NCBI RefSeq assembly: GCF_000316515.1
Contig: NC_019675.1
Location: forward strand, 2,257,964 to 2,321,963
DNA from: Cyanobium gracile PCC 6307
GTDB taxonomy: Bacteria > Cyanobacteriota > Cyanobacteriia > PCC-6307 > Cyanobiaceae
DNA: 64,000 nucleotides
Direction of reading: 5' to 3'
A program made the translations under genes and the position numbers. The notes beneath the pieces were generated by a model, which worked only from the letters and a program-made list of their open reading frames with translations, did not search any database and had not been told where the DNA came from. Positions 30,396 through 37,932 of this stretch are shown here, one piece after another (position 1 is the first letter of the stretch; every line of letters begins with the position of its first letter).

Positions 30396-31421
30396 TCAGG
30401 CCTTCTGGCACACCGCATAGTGACTCTGAACGAATCCAAACGGGAACGCCTTTGATGACAACAGGCGCAGATCCGTGTCGGCTGGCAGATCACCGAAGAG
30501 CCTGAGTCCTGAGCCCAGCAGGATCGGGATGATGGTGATCGTCAGCTCGGTGATCAGCCCGGCTCTCAGGAAGCCCTGGATGGTTCGCCCGCCGTCGATG
30601 TAGAGATGGCGGTGGCCCGCTGCAGCGGCGCGTTCCACGACCTCGTGGGGCGTGGCATGGAGCACCTGGACCGAGTCCGGCACTCCGGAAGGACGGCACC
30701 TGAGGGTGGTGCTGAGCACATGGACCGGCAGGTTGCCGTAGGGCCAATCGGGAAAGCTGAGAACCTTGTCGAAGGTCGCCCGTCCCATGACGATCGCATC
30801 GACCGTCTGCATGTAGTCGGCGTAGCCGCAGTCTTCACTGGCCGGTACGGCGGCGTTGGCGCGCTCGAGCCAGTCGATGGAGCCGTCGTTGCGGGCAATC
30901 AGGCCATCCAGACTGGTGGCGATGAAGACGGAGCACCTGGTGGATGCATACAATTCAGGATGGCATAACTCTCGCTTCTTTCCTGCAAAGGATTCATACA
31001 GGGCCCGGTGCCTGGCAAGGCCGTATTCGTCGGCACGGGTGTCGTAGGTGCCCACCCACTGCAGGAGATTGTCGAGATTCGCGTCCTGTTCCTGGCGGGA
31101 GCTGAATTTCTCGGGCTCCCAGGGCCTGGAGCGGCAATGGGCCAGGCAGGCAACAACCCCGGGATTCAGAAAGATCAGTTCATCGGCACAGGCCAGGACG
31201 GGCTCCAGGATGTCCGCGTAGCAGCCTTCGATGATCCAGCTGTCCTGCTCCGAGATCCAGCGCCTGACGTCCTCGACACTCTCCTGAAGGGGACGTCGTT
31301 CGGTTCCGCCCTGAAACGCGACTTCATCCAGCGATAACCGGGCGGCCGGCTGGCTGGCGATCAGCTTCCTGGCCAGGGTGCTCTTGCCGGCCCCGGCGTT
31401 GCCGAGAATGATGACCTTCAT
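30396..31421 (-). CDS. Fusion of a P-loop kinase-like domain and a RibD-C/dihydrofolate-reductase-like domain
   Basis: A 341-residue protein. Residues 1-165 are a small P-loop NTPase of the adenylate kinase/topology-modulation type: Walker A GNAGAGKSTLARKL (7-20), LSLDEVAF, and WIIEGCYADI. Residues from about 168 form a RibD-C/DHFR-like domain: SVFIATSLDGLIARNDGSID, VMGRATFDKVL, YIDGGRTIQGFL and IPILLGSGLRLFG. No start codon lies at the junction, so the second domain is translated only as part of the fusion. Each half normally exists as its own protein. The reaction and substrate are unknown. Confidence 0.8.
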   Translation of the reverse strand: MKVIILGNAGAGKSTLARKLIASQPAARLSLDEVAFQGGTERRPLQESVEDVRRWISEQDSWIIEGCYADILEPVLACADELIFLNPGVVACLAHCRSRPWEPEKFSSRQEQDANLDNLLQWVGTYDTRADEYGLARHRALYESFAGKKRELCHPELYASTRCSVFIATSLDGLIARNDGSIDWLERANAAVPASEDCGYADYMQTVDAIVMGRATFDKVLSFPDWPYGNLPVHVLSTTLRCRPSGVPDSVQVLHATPHEVVERAAAAGHRHLYIDGGRTIQGFLRAGLITELTITIIPILLGSGLRLFGDLPADTDLRLLSSKAFPFGFVQSHYAVCQKA

Positions 31422-31514
31422 CGAACAACTGGCGCATGGATCAAACAGTTAAAATGCTATCCCATCAGGCGGTAATACCGAGAGGCAATCAGAGTCCTGA
31501 TCGACAGTCCTGAG

Positions 31515-32117
31515 TTACAACCCAGATCTACAGCCCCATTGCTGGAACCATGTCATCGCTTTCTCCTGATGCTCACGAATGAAATCCTCCTTGAAGCTGT
31601 TGTAGTCGAGTGGGTCCTCGAAATCCATTTCCACAATCTTGAGTTTCAGCCTTTCATACGCAAGTCTCACCTCCGAATGCGCCCGTAGGTCGTCACGGAA
31701 GGCGATGTGTCGTGTCCAGTGAGAGGTCTCTCGCTCCATCACATGAATGTTGGCGAGGGAGTCGTCATCGCGTCAGAAGGCCAGCGCATGCGAAGTGTCG
31801 ATGACACGAGGCAGGGGCTTGTCAGACAGAGCTTAGAGATCGACGAAGAAACGCCTGTAGGGCATGGCGCCCGTGAAAGCTTGCACATAGGTAAAACCAG
31901 CGGCCAGCAGGGGATCGATCACCGCATCCAGTGGGGATGCCTTCATCAGGCCGACCAGAATGTCGATGATCGGCTTGGCGCTGATGTCGCCGAGCGCCGT
32001 GCTCCCCACATGATCGATGGATACCCCCGGTTCCGGTAGGGCTTCCAGGAGGCGTGCCCTGTGCCGTTCGAAGGCCTCCGTCCAGGCAGGGTTGGGGGGT
32101 TCGAGCCTGATCTTCAT
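31515..32117 (-). pseudogene. GrpB (UPF0157) family gene with two in-frame stops
   Basis: One frame encodes the whole family: N-terminal half (RLEPPNPAWTEAFERHRARL, IDHVGSTALGDISAKPIIDI) from ATG 32117, then TAA at 31833-31835, then TGA at 31773-31775, then the C-terminal half (NIHVMERETSHWTRHIAFRD) to 31515. No frameshift is needed. GrpB proteins belong to the nucleotidyltransferase fold and are often linked to coenzyme A kinases. With two nonsense changes the gene is most likely dead; a 75-residue C-terminal remnant could in theory start at 31742. Confidence 0.85.
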
Positions 32118-32138
32118 GGTCGTGGCGGGCGCTTTCGC

Positions 32139-32687
32139 TCAGCGGCAAGGTGCGGCCTGCTGCGCTGCCACGGCATGGGCGTCCTCCGCCTGAAGCGAAC
32201 GGTGCAACAGCCAGACGGGGCTATCCAGCTTGCCGGCTTTGGCCACCATCTCCCTCTCCACGGCGAATCCCTGCCGCTCCCAGAACCGTCGTGCCCGGGG
32301 ATTCTGGTGTTGGACGATGAGTCGCACGCTGGTGGCCCCCTCCTGGGTCATCCGTTGCCGTAGGTGTTGCCAGATGGCCGTTCCTGCTCCGGCACCGCGC
32401 CGATCGGGACGGAGCAGAAGCAGACCGATGTACCACTCCTGCGGCCCAGGGAAACCAGCCAACAGCTCCACCACCCCGACCAGCTCACCGTCGATCTCCA
32501 CGCCAACGAGGCTTTTCTCTCCGCTGCTCACGTCCGGCGCGAGGGGTCCGAGAAGTTCGGCCGCCGTTTCACGGCCACCGGGCTGACCTTCGATGCACGC
32601 AAAGAAGTCGCTGCAGGCAAGGCACAGGTTCTCGAGGCGTTGGTGGTCGGCCAGCGACAGGGGTCTGAAGCAAATCGCGGAAGGCAT
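32139..32687 (-). CDS. GNAT family N-acetyltransferase
   Basis: A 182-residue acetyltransferase (ATG 32687). The acetyl-CoA motif is LLLLRPDRRGAGAGTAIW (motif A, R/Q-x-x-G-x-G/A) with VRLIVQHQNPRARRFWERQGF as motif B. Substrate unknown. It follows the marR gene by 34 bp on the same strand and may be co-transcribed with it. Confidence 0.8.
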   Translation of the reverse strand: MPSAICFRPLSLADHQRLENLCLACSDFFACIEGQPGGRETAAELLGPLAPDVSSGEKSLVGVEIDGELVGVVELLAGFPGPQEWYIGLLLLRPDRRGAGAGTAIWQHLRQRMTQEGATSVRLIVQHQNPRARRFWERQGFAVEREMVAKAGKLDSPVWLLHRSLQAEDAHAVAAQQAAPCR

Positions 32688-32721
32688 GGCGGTGGGCCCC
32701 TTTGGGATGCTCACGGAGGGT

Positions 32722-33222
32722 TCAGTCGCCGGCGTCCAGGGCCAGGAGCTGGCGGCGCAGCAGGCCTGCCAGGAGCTCACGCTCCTGCGGCGTCGTGCAC
32801 TGCTCCAGCCGCTCCCGCTCGCTGCCAACGATCACAGGCAGCACCGCCTCCACCAGCTGGGCGCCCCTGGCCGTGAGCCGCACCAGGACGCTGCGCCGAT
32901 CGGTGGTTTCACGGTGCCTCTCCACCAGGCCGTCGGCCTCGAGGCGGTCGATCCGGTTGGTCATCGCCCCCGAGGACAGCATCAAGGCGCCGTAGAGCTC
33001 GGTGGGGGTGAGCTGGTGCGGGGGAGGCTGGCGCCGGAGGGTGGCCAGCACATCGAAGGACCAGAGGCTCAGGCCATGAGGGGCCAGCAAGGCTTCGCGG
33101 TGGCGCTCCAGCAGCCGGGCGAGGCGCAGGATCCGCCCCACCACGGCCAGGGCAGAGACATCCAGGCCTGGGGAGGCCTGTTGCCACTGGCTCTGGATCT
33201 GGTCGATGCGGTCGGAGGCCAT
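32722..33222 (-). CDS. MarR family transcriptional regulator
   Basis: A 166-residue winged-helix regulator. The DNA-binding domain reads LTPTELYGALMLSSGAMTNRIDRLEADGLVERHRETTDRR in parts, the classic MarR wing with the conserved DRR. Divergent from a five-gene plus-strand transporter operon; an inverted repeat at 33,269-33,283 lies between. It probably represses both directions until a small molecule binds, by analogy with family members. Confidence 0.92.
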   Translation of the reverse strand: MASDRIDQIQSQWQQASPGLDVSALAVVGRILRLARLLERHREALLAPHGLSLWSFDVLATLRRQPPPHQLTPTELYGALMLSSGAMTNRIDRLEADGLVERHRETTDRRSVLVRLTARGAQLVEAVLPVIVGSERERLEQCTTPQERELLAGLLRRQLLALDAGD

Positions 33223-33268
33223 GACCCGAGGATAACTTGACGTCGAGACAACTCACCCCTAGCTTCGA

Positions 33269-33283
33269 ATCAAGTCTCTTGAT
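33269..33283. promoter_or_regulatory. Probable MarR operator
   Basis: ATCAAGtctCTTGAT is a perfect 6-bp inverted repeat with a 3-bp spacer, in the gap between marR and the transporter operon. A related half-site, CTTGA, occurs about 30 bp closer to marR. Size and placement fit a MarR dimer site covering the divergent promoters. Confidence 0.65.
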
Positions 33284-33346
33284 ATCGAGATGCCTTGCCT
33301 GTCTCTGCCCCGCTCGCGGGCGCCCGTTGTCCCCGTCTCCTCGGCC

Positions 33347-33793
33347 ATGGCGATCGCCATGGCCCTGCTGGCCGGCACCCTGCTGCCGGTGCAGGCGGCC
33401 ATGAACGCCCAGGTGGCCCGGTCGCTCCAGTCCGTTCCCCACGCCGCCCTGCTCTCCTACCTGCTGGGTTCACTCACCCTGATCGGGCTGCTGCTCAGTC
33501 GCCTCTGGCCGGCACCCGACTGGCGGGCGATCCGCACGGCCCCGCGCTGGAGCCTGCTGGCCGGGGTGCTCGGCGTCTGGTACATCTGCTCGAGCACCCT
33601 GGTGCTCCCGCGTCTGGGCGCCACACTGACGCTCGGACTGGTGGTGGCCGGCCAGGCGGTCTCCGGCCTCGTGATGGATCACCACGGCTGGCTGGGGGTC
33701 CGCCGCCAGCGTCTCGGCGCCAGGGGCTACGCGGCCATGGCGCTGCTCCTGGCCGCCCTTGCCCTGCTCACCCAGGCGGGGGGTGGGCGATGA
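33347..33793 (+). CDS. DMT superfamily transporter subunit, YdcZ/DUF606 type (first of pair)
   Basis: A 148-residue membrane protein with four to five helices. An in-frame ATG occurs at 33290, but ATG 33347 starts just at the first helix (AIAMALLAGTLLPVQAAMNAQ), as in the family, gives the same length as its neighbour, and leaves room for a promoter beside the operator. YdcZ proteins are half-size drug/metabolite transporters. The stop overlaps the next start (ATGA), and the neighbour is a paralogue, so the two probably form a heterodimer. Confidence 0.8.
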   Translation: MAIAMALLAGTLLPVQAAMNAQVARSLQSVPHAALLSYLLGSLTLIGLLLSRLWPAPDWRAIRTAPRWSLLAGVLGVWYICSSTLVLPRLGATLTLGLVVAGQAVSGLVMDHHGWLGVRRQRLGARGYAAMALLLAALALLTQAGGGR

Positions 33794-34239
33794 ACCCCCT
33801 CTCCGCCGTGCTCTGTGCCTTCTCGGGCGGCAGCATGCTCTCGTTGGGTGGGGCCGCCAACGCGCGGCTGGCCGGCAGCCTGCGCTCCGCCGTGGCCGCC
33901 GCCACGGTCAATTTCCTGGTGGGGTCCGCCACCCTCGGCCTGCTGCTGGTCCTGGGGAGTTTCCATGCCGACCCCCTCGCACGGCTGGGCGGGGTCCCAC
34001 CCTGGGCCCTGGGCGGCGGCATGCTCGGCGCCGTGTACGTGACCCTGATCACCCTGGTGATTCCCAGGCTCGGACTCACCGCCACCACCATGACGGTGGT
34101 CTGCAGCCAGCTGATCGGCTCGCTGCTGATCGATCACTGGGGCTGGCTGGGCGTCCCCCAGCAACCGACCGGGCCCGGCCGCTGGCTGGCGGTGCTGCTG
34201 CTGCTGGTCGCCGTCGCCTTGCGCCGAAGCGATGACTGA
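33790..34239 (+). CDS. DMT superfamily transporter subunit, YdcZ/DUF606 type (second of pair)
   Basis: A 149-residue membrane protein homologous to its upstream neighbour: LSLGGAANARLAGSL at the start, VYVTLITLVIPRLGLTATTMTVV and LIGSLLIDHWGWLGVP in the second half mirror the paired segments of the first subunit. It overlaps that gene by 4 bp and the MFS gene by 8 bp, so the operon is tightly coupled. Substrate unknown. Confidence 0.82.
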   Translation: MNPLSAVLCAFSGGSMLSLGGAANARLAGSLRSAVAAATVNFLVGSATLGLLLVLGSFHADPLARLGGVPPWALGGGMLGAVYVTLITLVIPRLGLTATTMTVVCSQLIGSLLIDHWGWLGVPQQPTGPGRWLAVLLLLVAVALRRSDD

Positions 34240-35386
34240 CACGAAGGGTGATCTGCGGATGGGGGTGGCCTGCTCCGCCTTTGGGGTGATCGGCGCGGTG
34301 GAAGCGGCCCTCGGCGTGCTGGTGCCCTCACTGCTGGACACCTTCTCGCTGAGCACGGGGTCGGTGACGTTGCTGCTGGCCAGCCAGATCGGTGGCTATC
34401 TGCTGGCGGCCCTGCTGAACGGCATGGTGAACAGCCGGCTGGGGCTGGACCGGCTGCTGCTGGTGGCCTTCACGCTGCTGGCCTCGGCCCTGCTGCTCTA
34501 CGCCCTCACCCCCCGCTGGGACCTGATGGTGGCCACGGGGGTGGCGGTGGGCCTGGGCATCGGCCTGATCGACGCCGGCCTCAACACGGCGGTGGCGCAG
34601 CACGAGGCCGGCGCCCGGCTGATCGGCCCGCTGCATGGCTTCTACGGCGTCGGCGCCGTCACGGGGCCGGCAATCGCCACCACGGTGCTGGCCCTGGGGG
34701 GCGGCTGGCGGCAGGTGTATCTGGTGCTGGCAGGCCTGGGCGGGCTGGTGCTGCTGGTGATCTGGCAGCAACGGCGGGCCGGCCCGGGGCCGCGTGCCGC
34801 CGGGGCCGCCGGCGGCGAGTGGCGCGTGCTGGGGCAGGCCCTGCGGCGGCCGGCCGTGGGGCTGAGCGGGCTGGTGCTGCTGGCTGCGGTGGGCCTCGAG
34901 GCCTCGATCGGCACCTGGGCCTTCAGCGTTCAGCACCTGGGCCGCTCCCAGTCGGCGGTGGCAGCCGGCATCGGCGTCAGCCTCTACTGGCTGGGGCTGA
35001 CGGTGGGGCGTTTCGGTTTCGGCGGGCTGGTGGGACGGCTGGGGGTGATCCGATGGATCAGCGGCTCGCTGGCCCTGCTGCTGACGGCCCTGATCGGCTG
35101 GTCCGGCGGGGCTGCGCCCTGGCTCGCCCTGCCGCTGGCGGGGTTCGGCCTGGCCGGGATCTTTCCCGCCACGATCCTGCTGATCCCGCGGCGCCTGCCC
35201 GTCGCCCTGGTGCCGGCCGCCGTCGGCCTGGCCACCAGTGCCGCCAGCGCCGGCGCGGTGGCCGTGCCCACCTCGCTGGGCTGGATCGCTGCTGAGATGG
35301 GGTTGGCCGCCGTGCCCGCCCTGCTGATCCCCGTGGGGCTGGGCCTGGCCGGCCTCCATGTCCTTCTCCTGCCTCGCCATGGTTGA
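34232..35386 (+). CDS. Major facilitator superfamily transporter
   Basis: A 384-residue protein with about twelve hydrophobic segments. The pattern (FGVIGAVEAALGVLVPSLLD; ASQIGGYLLAALLNG; GLGIGLIDAGLNTAVA; GPLHGFYGVGAVTGPAIA) resembles the Bypass-of-stop-codon/sugar-type MFS group, in which HGFYGVGA is typical. It overlaps the YdcZ-like gene (8 bp) and the VOC gene (8 bp). A role in efflux is inferred from the MarR context only. Confidence 0.82.
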   Translation: MTDTKGDLRMGVACSAFGVIGAVEAALGVLVPSLLDTFSLSTGSVTLLLASQIGGYLLAALLNGMVNSRLGLDRLLLVAFTLLASALLLYALTPRWDLMVATGVAVGLGIGLIDAGLNTAVAQHEAGARLIGPLHGFYGVGAVTGPAIATTVLALGGGWRQVYLVLAGLGGLVLLVIWQQRRAGPGPRAAGAAGGEWRVLGQALRRPAVGLSGLVLLAAVGLEASIGTWAFSVQHLGRSQSAVAAGIGVSLYWLGLTVGRFGFGGLVGRLGVIRWISGSLALLLTALIGWSGGAAPWLALPLAGFGLAGIFPATILLIPRRLPVALVPAAVGLATSAASAGAVAVPTSLGWIAAEMGLAAVPALLIPVGLGLAGLHVLLLPRHG

Positions 35387-35801
35387 CATCGGACTGACCC
35401 ATGTGGCCCTGCCCGTCACGGATCTGGAGCGGAGCCTGGCCTTCTATGCCACCTACACCGACCTGCGTCCCGTCCACCGGCGGGACAGTGGCACGGGGCT
35501 GCGCGTGGCGTGGATCGGCGACGGCACTCGGCCCTTCGTCGTGGTGCTGATCGAGAGCCGCGTGGTGGATGCGCCGCTGCGGCCCCTGGGCCATCTGGGG
35601 GTGGGCTGCGCCAGTCCGGAGCGACTGCTGGAGCTCTGCGCGCTGGCCCGCAGCGAAGGGGTGCTGATCGCAGACCCCCGGGACGACGGACCGCCCGTGG
35701 GGCTCTGGGCCTTCCTGCGGGATCCCGACGGCCACACCCTGGAGCTCTCCTACGGCCAGGAGATCGGCCTGGCCTCCACCCCCACCCCTGTGACGCCATG
35801 A
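35379..35801 (+). CDS. VOC family (glyoxalase/dioxygenase fold) protein
   Basis: A 140-residue protein (ATG 35379 starts MVDIGLTHVALPVTD; an ATG at 35358 is also in frame). The vicinal-oxygen-chelate pattern is visible: first metal ligand His in THVALPVTDLERSLAFYA, then HLGVGC, and the C-terminal LRDPDGHTLELSYGQ with the conserved Glu. Such proteins can be glyoxalases, dioxygenases or drug-modifying or binding proteins. It overlaps its neighbours at both ends. Confidence 0.8.
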   Translation: MVDIGLTHVALPVTDLERSLAFYATYTDLRPVHRRDSGTGLRVAWIGDGTRPFVVVLIESRVVDAPLRPLGHLGVGCASPERLLELCALARSEGVLIADPRDDGPPVGLWAFLRDPDGHTLELSYGQEIGLASTPTPVTP

Positions 35802-36382
35802 ACCACGACACGGACCTGCACTGGTTGAACGAGCCGCCGCGATGGGAGCGCGAGGCCGCCAACGGCCGCCTGCGGCTGTGGCCGGCGGGCCGCACCGACT
35901 TCTGGCAGCGCACCCACTACGGCTTCGAGGCCGACAACGGCCATGCGCTGCTGCGGGAGGTGGACGGTGATGGGGTGCTCACCTGCCGGGTGACGGCCCA
36001 TCCGCAGCACCGCTACGACCAGGCCGGGCTGCTGCTGCGGCTGTCACCGGCCTGCTGGATCAAGACCTCGGTGGAATTCGAACCGGACGGCCCCAACCGG
36101 CTCGGCGCTGTGGTGACCAACGCCCAGGCCTCCGACTGGTCGACCCAGCCCCTGGCCCGGGAGATCAGCACGGTGTGGTTCCGGCTGCGCCGCGAGGGCC
36201 GCGATGTGATCGCCGACGCCTGCCTGGATGGGGAGCACTGGGAACAGCTCCGGATGGCACGGCTGCAGGAGCTGAGCGAGACGGGAGCGGTGCAGATCGG
36301 GCTGTACGCATGCAGCCCCACGGCGGAGGGTTTCCTGGCGGAATTCGATCACGTCGACTGGTGTTCGGGAAGAATGTCGTAG
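35798..36382 (+). CDS. DUF1349 family protein
   Basis: A 194-residue protein of the concanavalin-like DUF1349 family: WLNEPPRWEREAANGRL, TDFWQRTHYG, YDQAGLLLRLSPACWIKTSVE, and SDWSTQPL are the conserved blocks. Function unassigned. It starts inside the VOC stop (ATGA) and ends the MarR-linked operon. Its last 34 bp overlap the 3' end of the AAC(3)-I-like cassette gene on the other strand, marking the left edge of the integron. Confidence 0.82.
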   Translation: MNHDTDLHWLNEPPRWEREAANGRLRLWPAGRTDFWQRTHYGFEADNGHALLREVDGDGVLTCRVTAHPQHRYDQAGLLLRLSPACWIKTSVEFEPDGPNRLGAVVTNAQASDWSTQPLAREISTVWFRLRREGRDVIADACLDGEHWEQLRMARLQELSETGAVQIGLYACSPTAEGFLAEFDHVDWCSGRMS

Positions 36383-36819
36383 TGCATGACGTCTTCCCGG
36401 GTGCCGAGCTTGGTGTACAACGCGACGGCTGAGTCATCGCCATCGTCGGCCTGGGCGAAGATGACATAGATGCCGCGCTGCTTGGCGATGCGCTTGATGG
36501 TGCTGATGAGTTCGGTGGCGATGCCCTGGCGCCGGACATCCGCCGCGACCGCCAGATCGTAGATGTAAAACTCGCTGCGCTCCTGCTCAAACTTGGGAAG
36601 GACGTAGCCGGTCAGCCCGCCGACAACCTGACCTGCCGCGAAGGCGGCGACGGCGATGAAGGTGTCGCTGGCCAGGAGCCTGGTGAGGTAGGCGTCGCTG
36701 GGTTGATGGTTGAGGTAGGACTCGGGGTCGTCGAAGGCCTCGCTGAAGAGCCCCAGCATCTGGCGGAGGGCCGGTGCGTCAGAGGCGCCGAGGAGCCGGA
36801 TCGAAGGGGGAGCGTTCAC
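36349..36819 (-). CDS. AAC(3)-I-like aminoglycoside N-acetyltransferase (GNAT fold)
   Basis: A 156-residue acetyltransferase. The segments SDTFIAVAAF, GGLTGYVLPKFEQERSEFYI, DLAVAADVRRQGIATELI, and QADDGDDSAVALYTKLGTRE closely follow the AAC(3)-I family, which acetylates the 3-amino group of gentamicin-type aminoglycosides. RRQGIAT is the acetyl-CoA loop. It is the last (leftmost) cassette: attC1 lies at its 5' side, but I see no attC at its 3' end, which overlaps the DUF1349 gene. Enzyme activity on drugs is inferred from resemblance; divergence could mean another amine substrate. Confidence 0.78.
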   Translation of the reverse strand: MNAPPSIRLLGASDAPALRQMLGLFSEAFDDPESYLNHQPSDAYLTRLLASDTFIAVAAFAAGQVVGGLTGYVLPKFEQERSEFYIYDLAVAADVRRQGIATELISTIKRIAKQRGIYVIFAQADDGDDSAVALYTKLGTREDVMHYDILPEHQST

Positions 36820-36875
36820 GAGGCTGAGAGAAGAAAGCGGCCGATTTTGTCACCAACGTGTTGCCCATGAGCGGC

Positions 36876-36933
36876 GTTCCAACGCATTGGGACGAGGATC
36901 TCTGACGGCGTCAGCTCGATGCGATTGTTAGGT
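36876..36933 (-). other. attC recombination site 1
   Basis: Plus-strand ends are GTTCCAAC and GTTAGGT (GTTRRRY). Inside are paired boxes CGCAT/ATGCG and CGAG/CTCG around a CTGACggcGTCAG hairpin. The DUF2834 stop codon lies in the right-hand box. The R'' of this site (ACCTAAC on the minus strand) matches the start of the DUF2834 cassette at 37,294-37,300. Confidence 0.8.
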
Positions 36934-37293
36934 GTGTCCCTCCGGCGCTACTAGCTGAGCGCTATCGGCATCGCCAAGGTACAGATAGAGCGGAAGCCCC
37001 AAGGAGACCCCAACGGTACAGGTGCAGGCCACCACGAGCCAGTGCTTCTTGGATCCGCGCGCGATTTGCCGCGCCGACAGCACGAGCATCAAGATGGCGG
37101 AGATAACCACGTCGAGCCACGCGAATGCGGCGATAGGTGTTGAAGCCTGCTGGATCAGAGACGGCACGTTCAGCCCGTTCTCAAGGAGCCACGGGACAAA
37201 TACAGCGTACGGAACCACCGTTCCGACGACGCACATCAGCAACCAGAATCGCTTCACGAGTTCCCCCAGTTCAAGAACGATCGATACGACCAA
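36928..37293 (-). CDS. DUF2834 family membrane protein (cassette gene)
   Basis: A 121-residue protein with three hydrophobic segments: RFWLLMCVVGTVVPYAVFVPWLLENG, FAWLDVVISAILMLVLSA and WLVVACTCTVGVSLGLPLYLYL, read in parts. The pattern VPYAVFVPWL and SLGLPLYLYLG is that of DUF2834, a small membrane family of unknown role. Its TAA stop lies inside attC1 and its ATG abuts attC2, so the cassette is little more than the gene, as usual. Confidence 0.78.
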   Translation of the reverse strand: MVVSIVLELGELVKRFWLLMCVVGTVVPYAVFVPWLLENGLNVPSLIQQASTPIAAFAWLDVVISAILMLVLSARQIARGSKKHWLVVACTCTVGVSLGLPLYLYLGDADSAQLVAPEGHT

Positions 37294-37394
37294 ACCTAAC
37301 GACCGAACTCAGCGACACCGGAGGGATGGCGCCAACGCTGCTTGCGCAGCGTTCGTGACACCCTGGAGGTATTGGCTACAGAGCAAGATTAGGC
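37294..37394 (-). other. attC recombination site 2
   Basis: Left end ACCTAAC; right end ATTAGGC, a one-base departure from GTTRRRY. A perfect 8-bp stem AACGCTGC/GCAGCGTT with loop TTGC lies at 37,334-37,353. The DUF4440 stop falls in the right-hand box. The right box is complementary to the start of the DUF4440 cassette (GGCCTAA shared) except for the mutated base. Confidence 0.7.
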
Positions 37395-37832
37395 CCCGTT
37401 GTGAGGCAATTCTGGATTCAGAACCTCGCTGACGTGGCCGGCGACGACACGCCACTTTCCGTCTGCTTCAGGCGCCCAGACTCGCGTGTAACGAAAGGTA
37501 CCTTCGATCAGATTGCCAGCCACCTCCACGGAGAGCCGAGCCCGTAGGGAGCTTACCGCGACATCCGGCCTGACCCACGAAACCCGAAGCTCCTCGGGTT
37601 GATGGCTGCGGAAGCGGAAGAAGCCGGAGCGATGTGCATCAAGATCTTCTGCCTTAGAGCCGAGCTGGCCATCATGACCGGTGAAAAGGAGCTCTGAAGA
37701 GATCAGGTGGTCCAAGGCTGCAACGTCACCGGTGAGTTGAGCCGCTCGAATCTGCGCCTCAAGAGCAATGATTTCGGGAGCAGGCTCCCCGAGCAGGACT
37801 GCGTTAAGGATCTCCTTGTCAACTTCGAACAT
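37389..37832 (-). CDS. DUF4440/NTF2-like protein (cassette gene)
   Basis: A 147-residue protein started at ATG 37832, which has GAGGGAA as ribosome-binding site; an in-frame ATG at 37868 is possible. It has the SnoaL/NTF2-like cone-fold pattern: LEAQIRAAQLTGDVAALDHL, then LLFTGHDGQLGSKAEDLDAH, and a C-terminal FRYTRVWAPEADGKWRVVAGH. Such proteins bind or act on small molecules; none is identified here. Confidence 0.75.
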   Translation of the reverse strand: MFEVDKEILNAVLLGEPAPEIIALEAQIRAAQLTGDVAALDHLISSELLFTGHDGQLGSKAEDLDAHRSGFFRFRSHQPEELRVSWVRPDVAVSSLRARLSVEVAGNLIEGTFRYTRVWAPEADGKWRVVAGHVSEVLNPELPHNGA

Positions 37833-37883
37833 TCGGTTTCCCTCAGAGCGTTGCTGTGGATCGATCATATCGGTGAGCGAGAG

Positions 37884-37932
37884 GCCTAACGCTCAGAATT
37901 AGCGGCGGCGCAAAGTGCCGTCCGCTGAAAGG
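37884..37932 (-). other. attC recombination site 3, degenerate
   Basis: Only the left half is clear: GCCTAAC at 37884-37890, followed by an imperfect stem AGCGGcGGC/GCCgtCCGCT. No GTTRRRY partner box is found to the right; GCTGAAC in the NTF2 gene is one base off. The GCCTAAC box matches the attC2 R'', so it is the genuine start of the DUF4440 cassette, but the attC of the next cassette has decayed. Confidence 0.5.
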
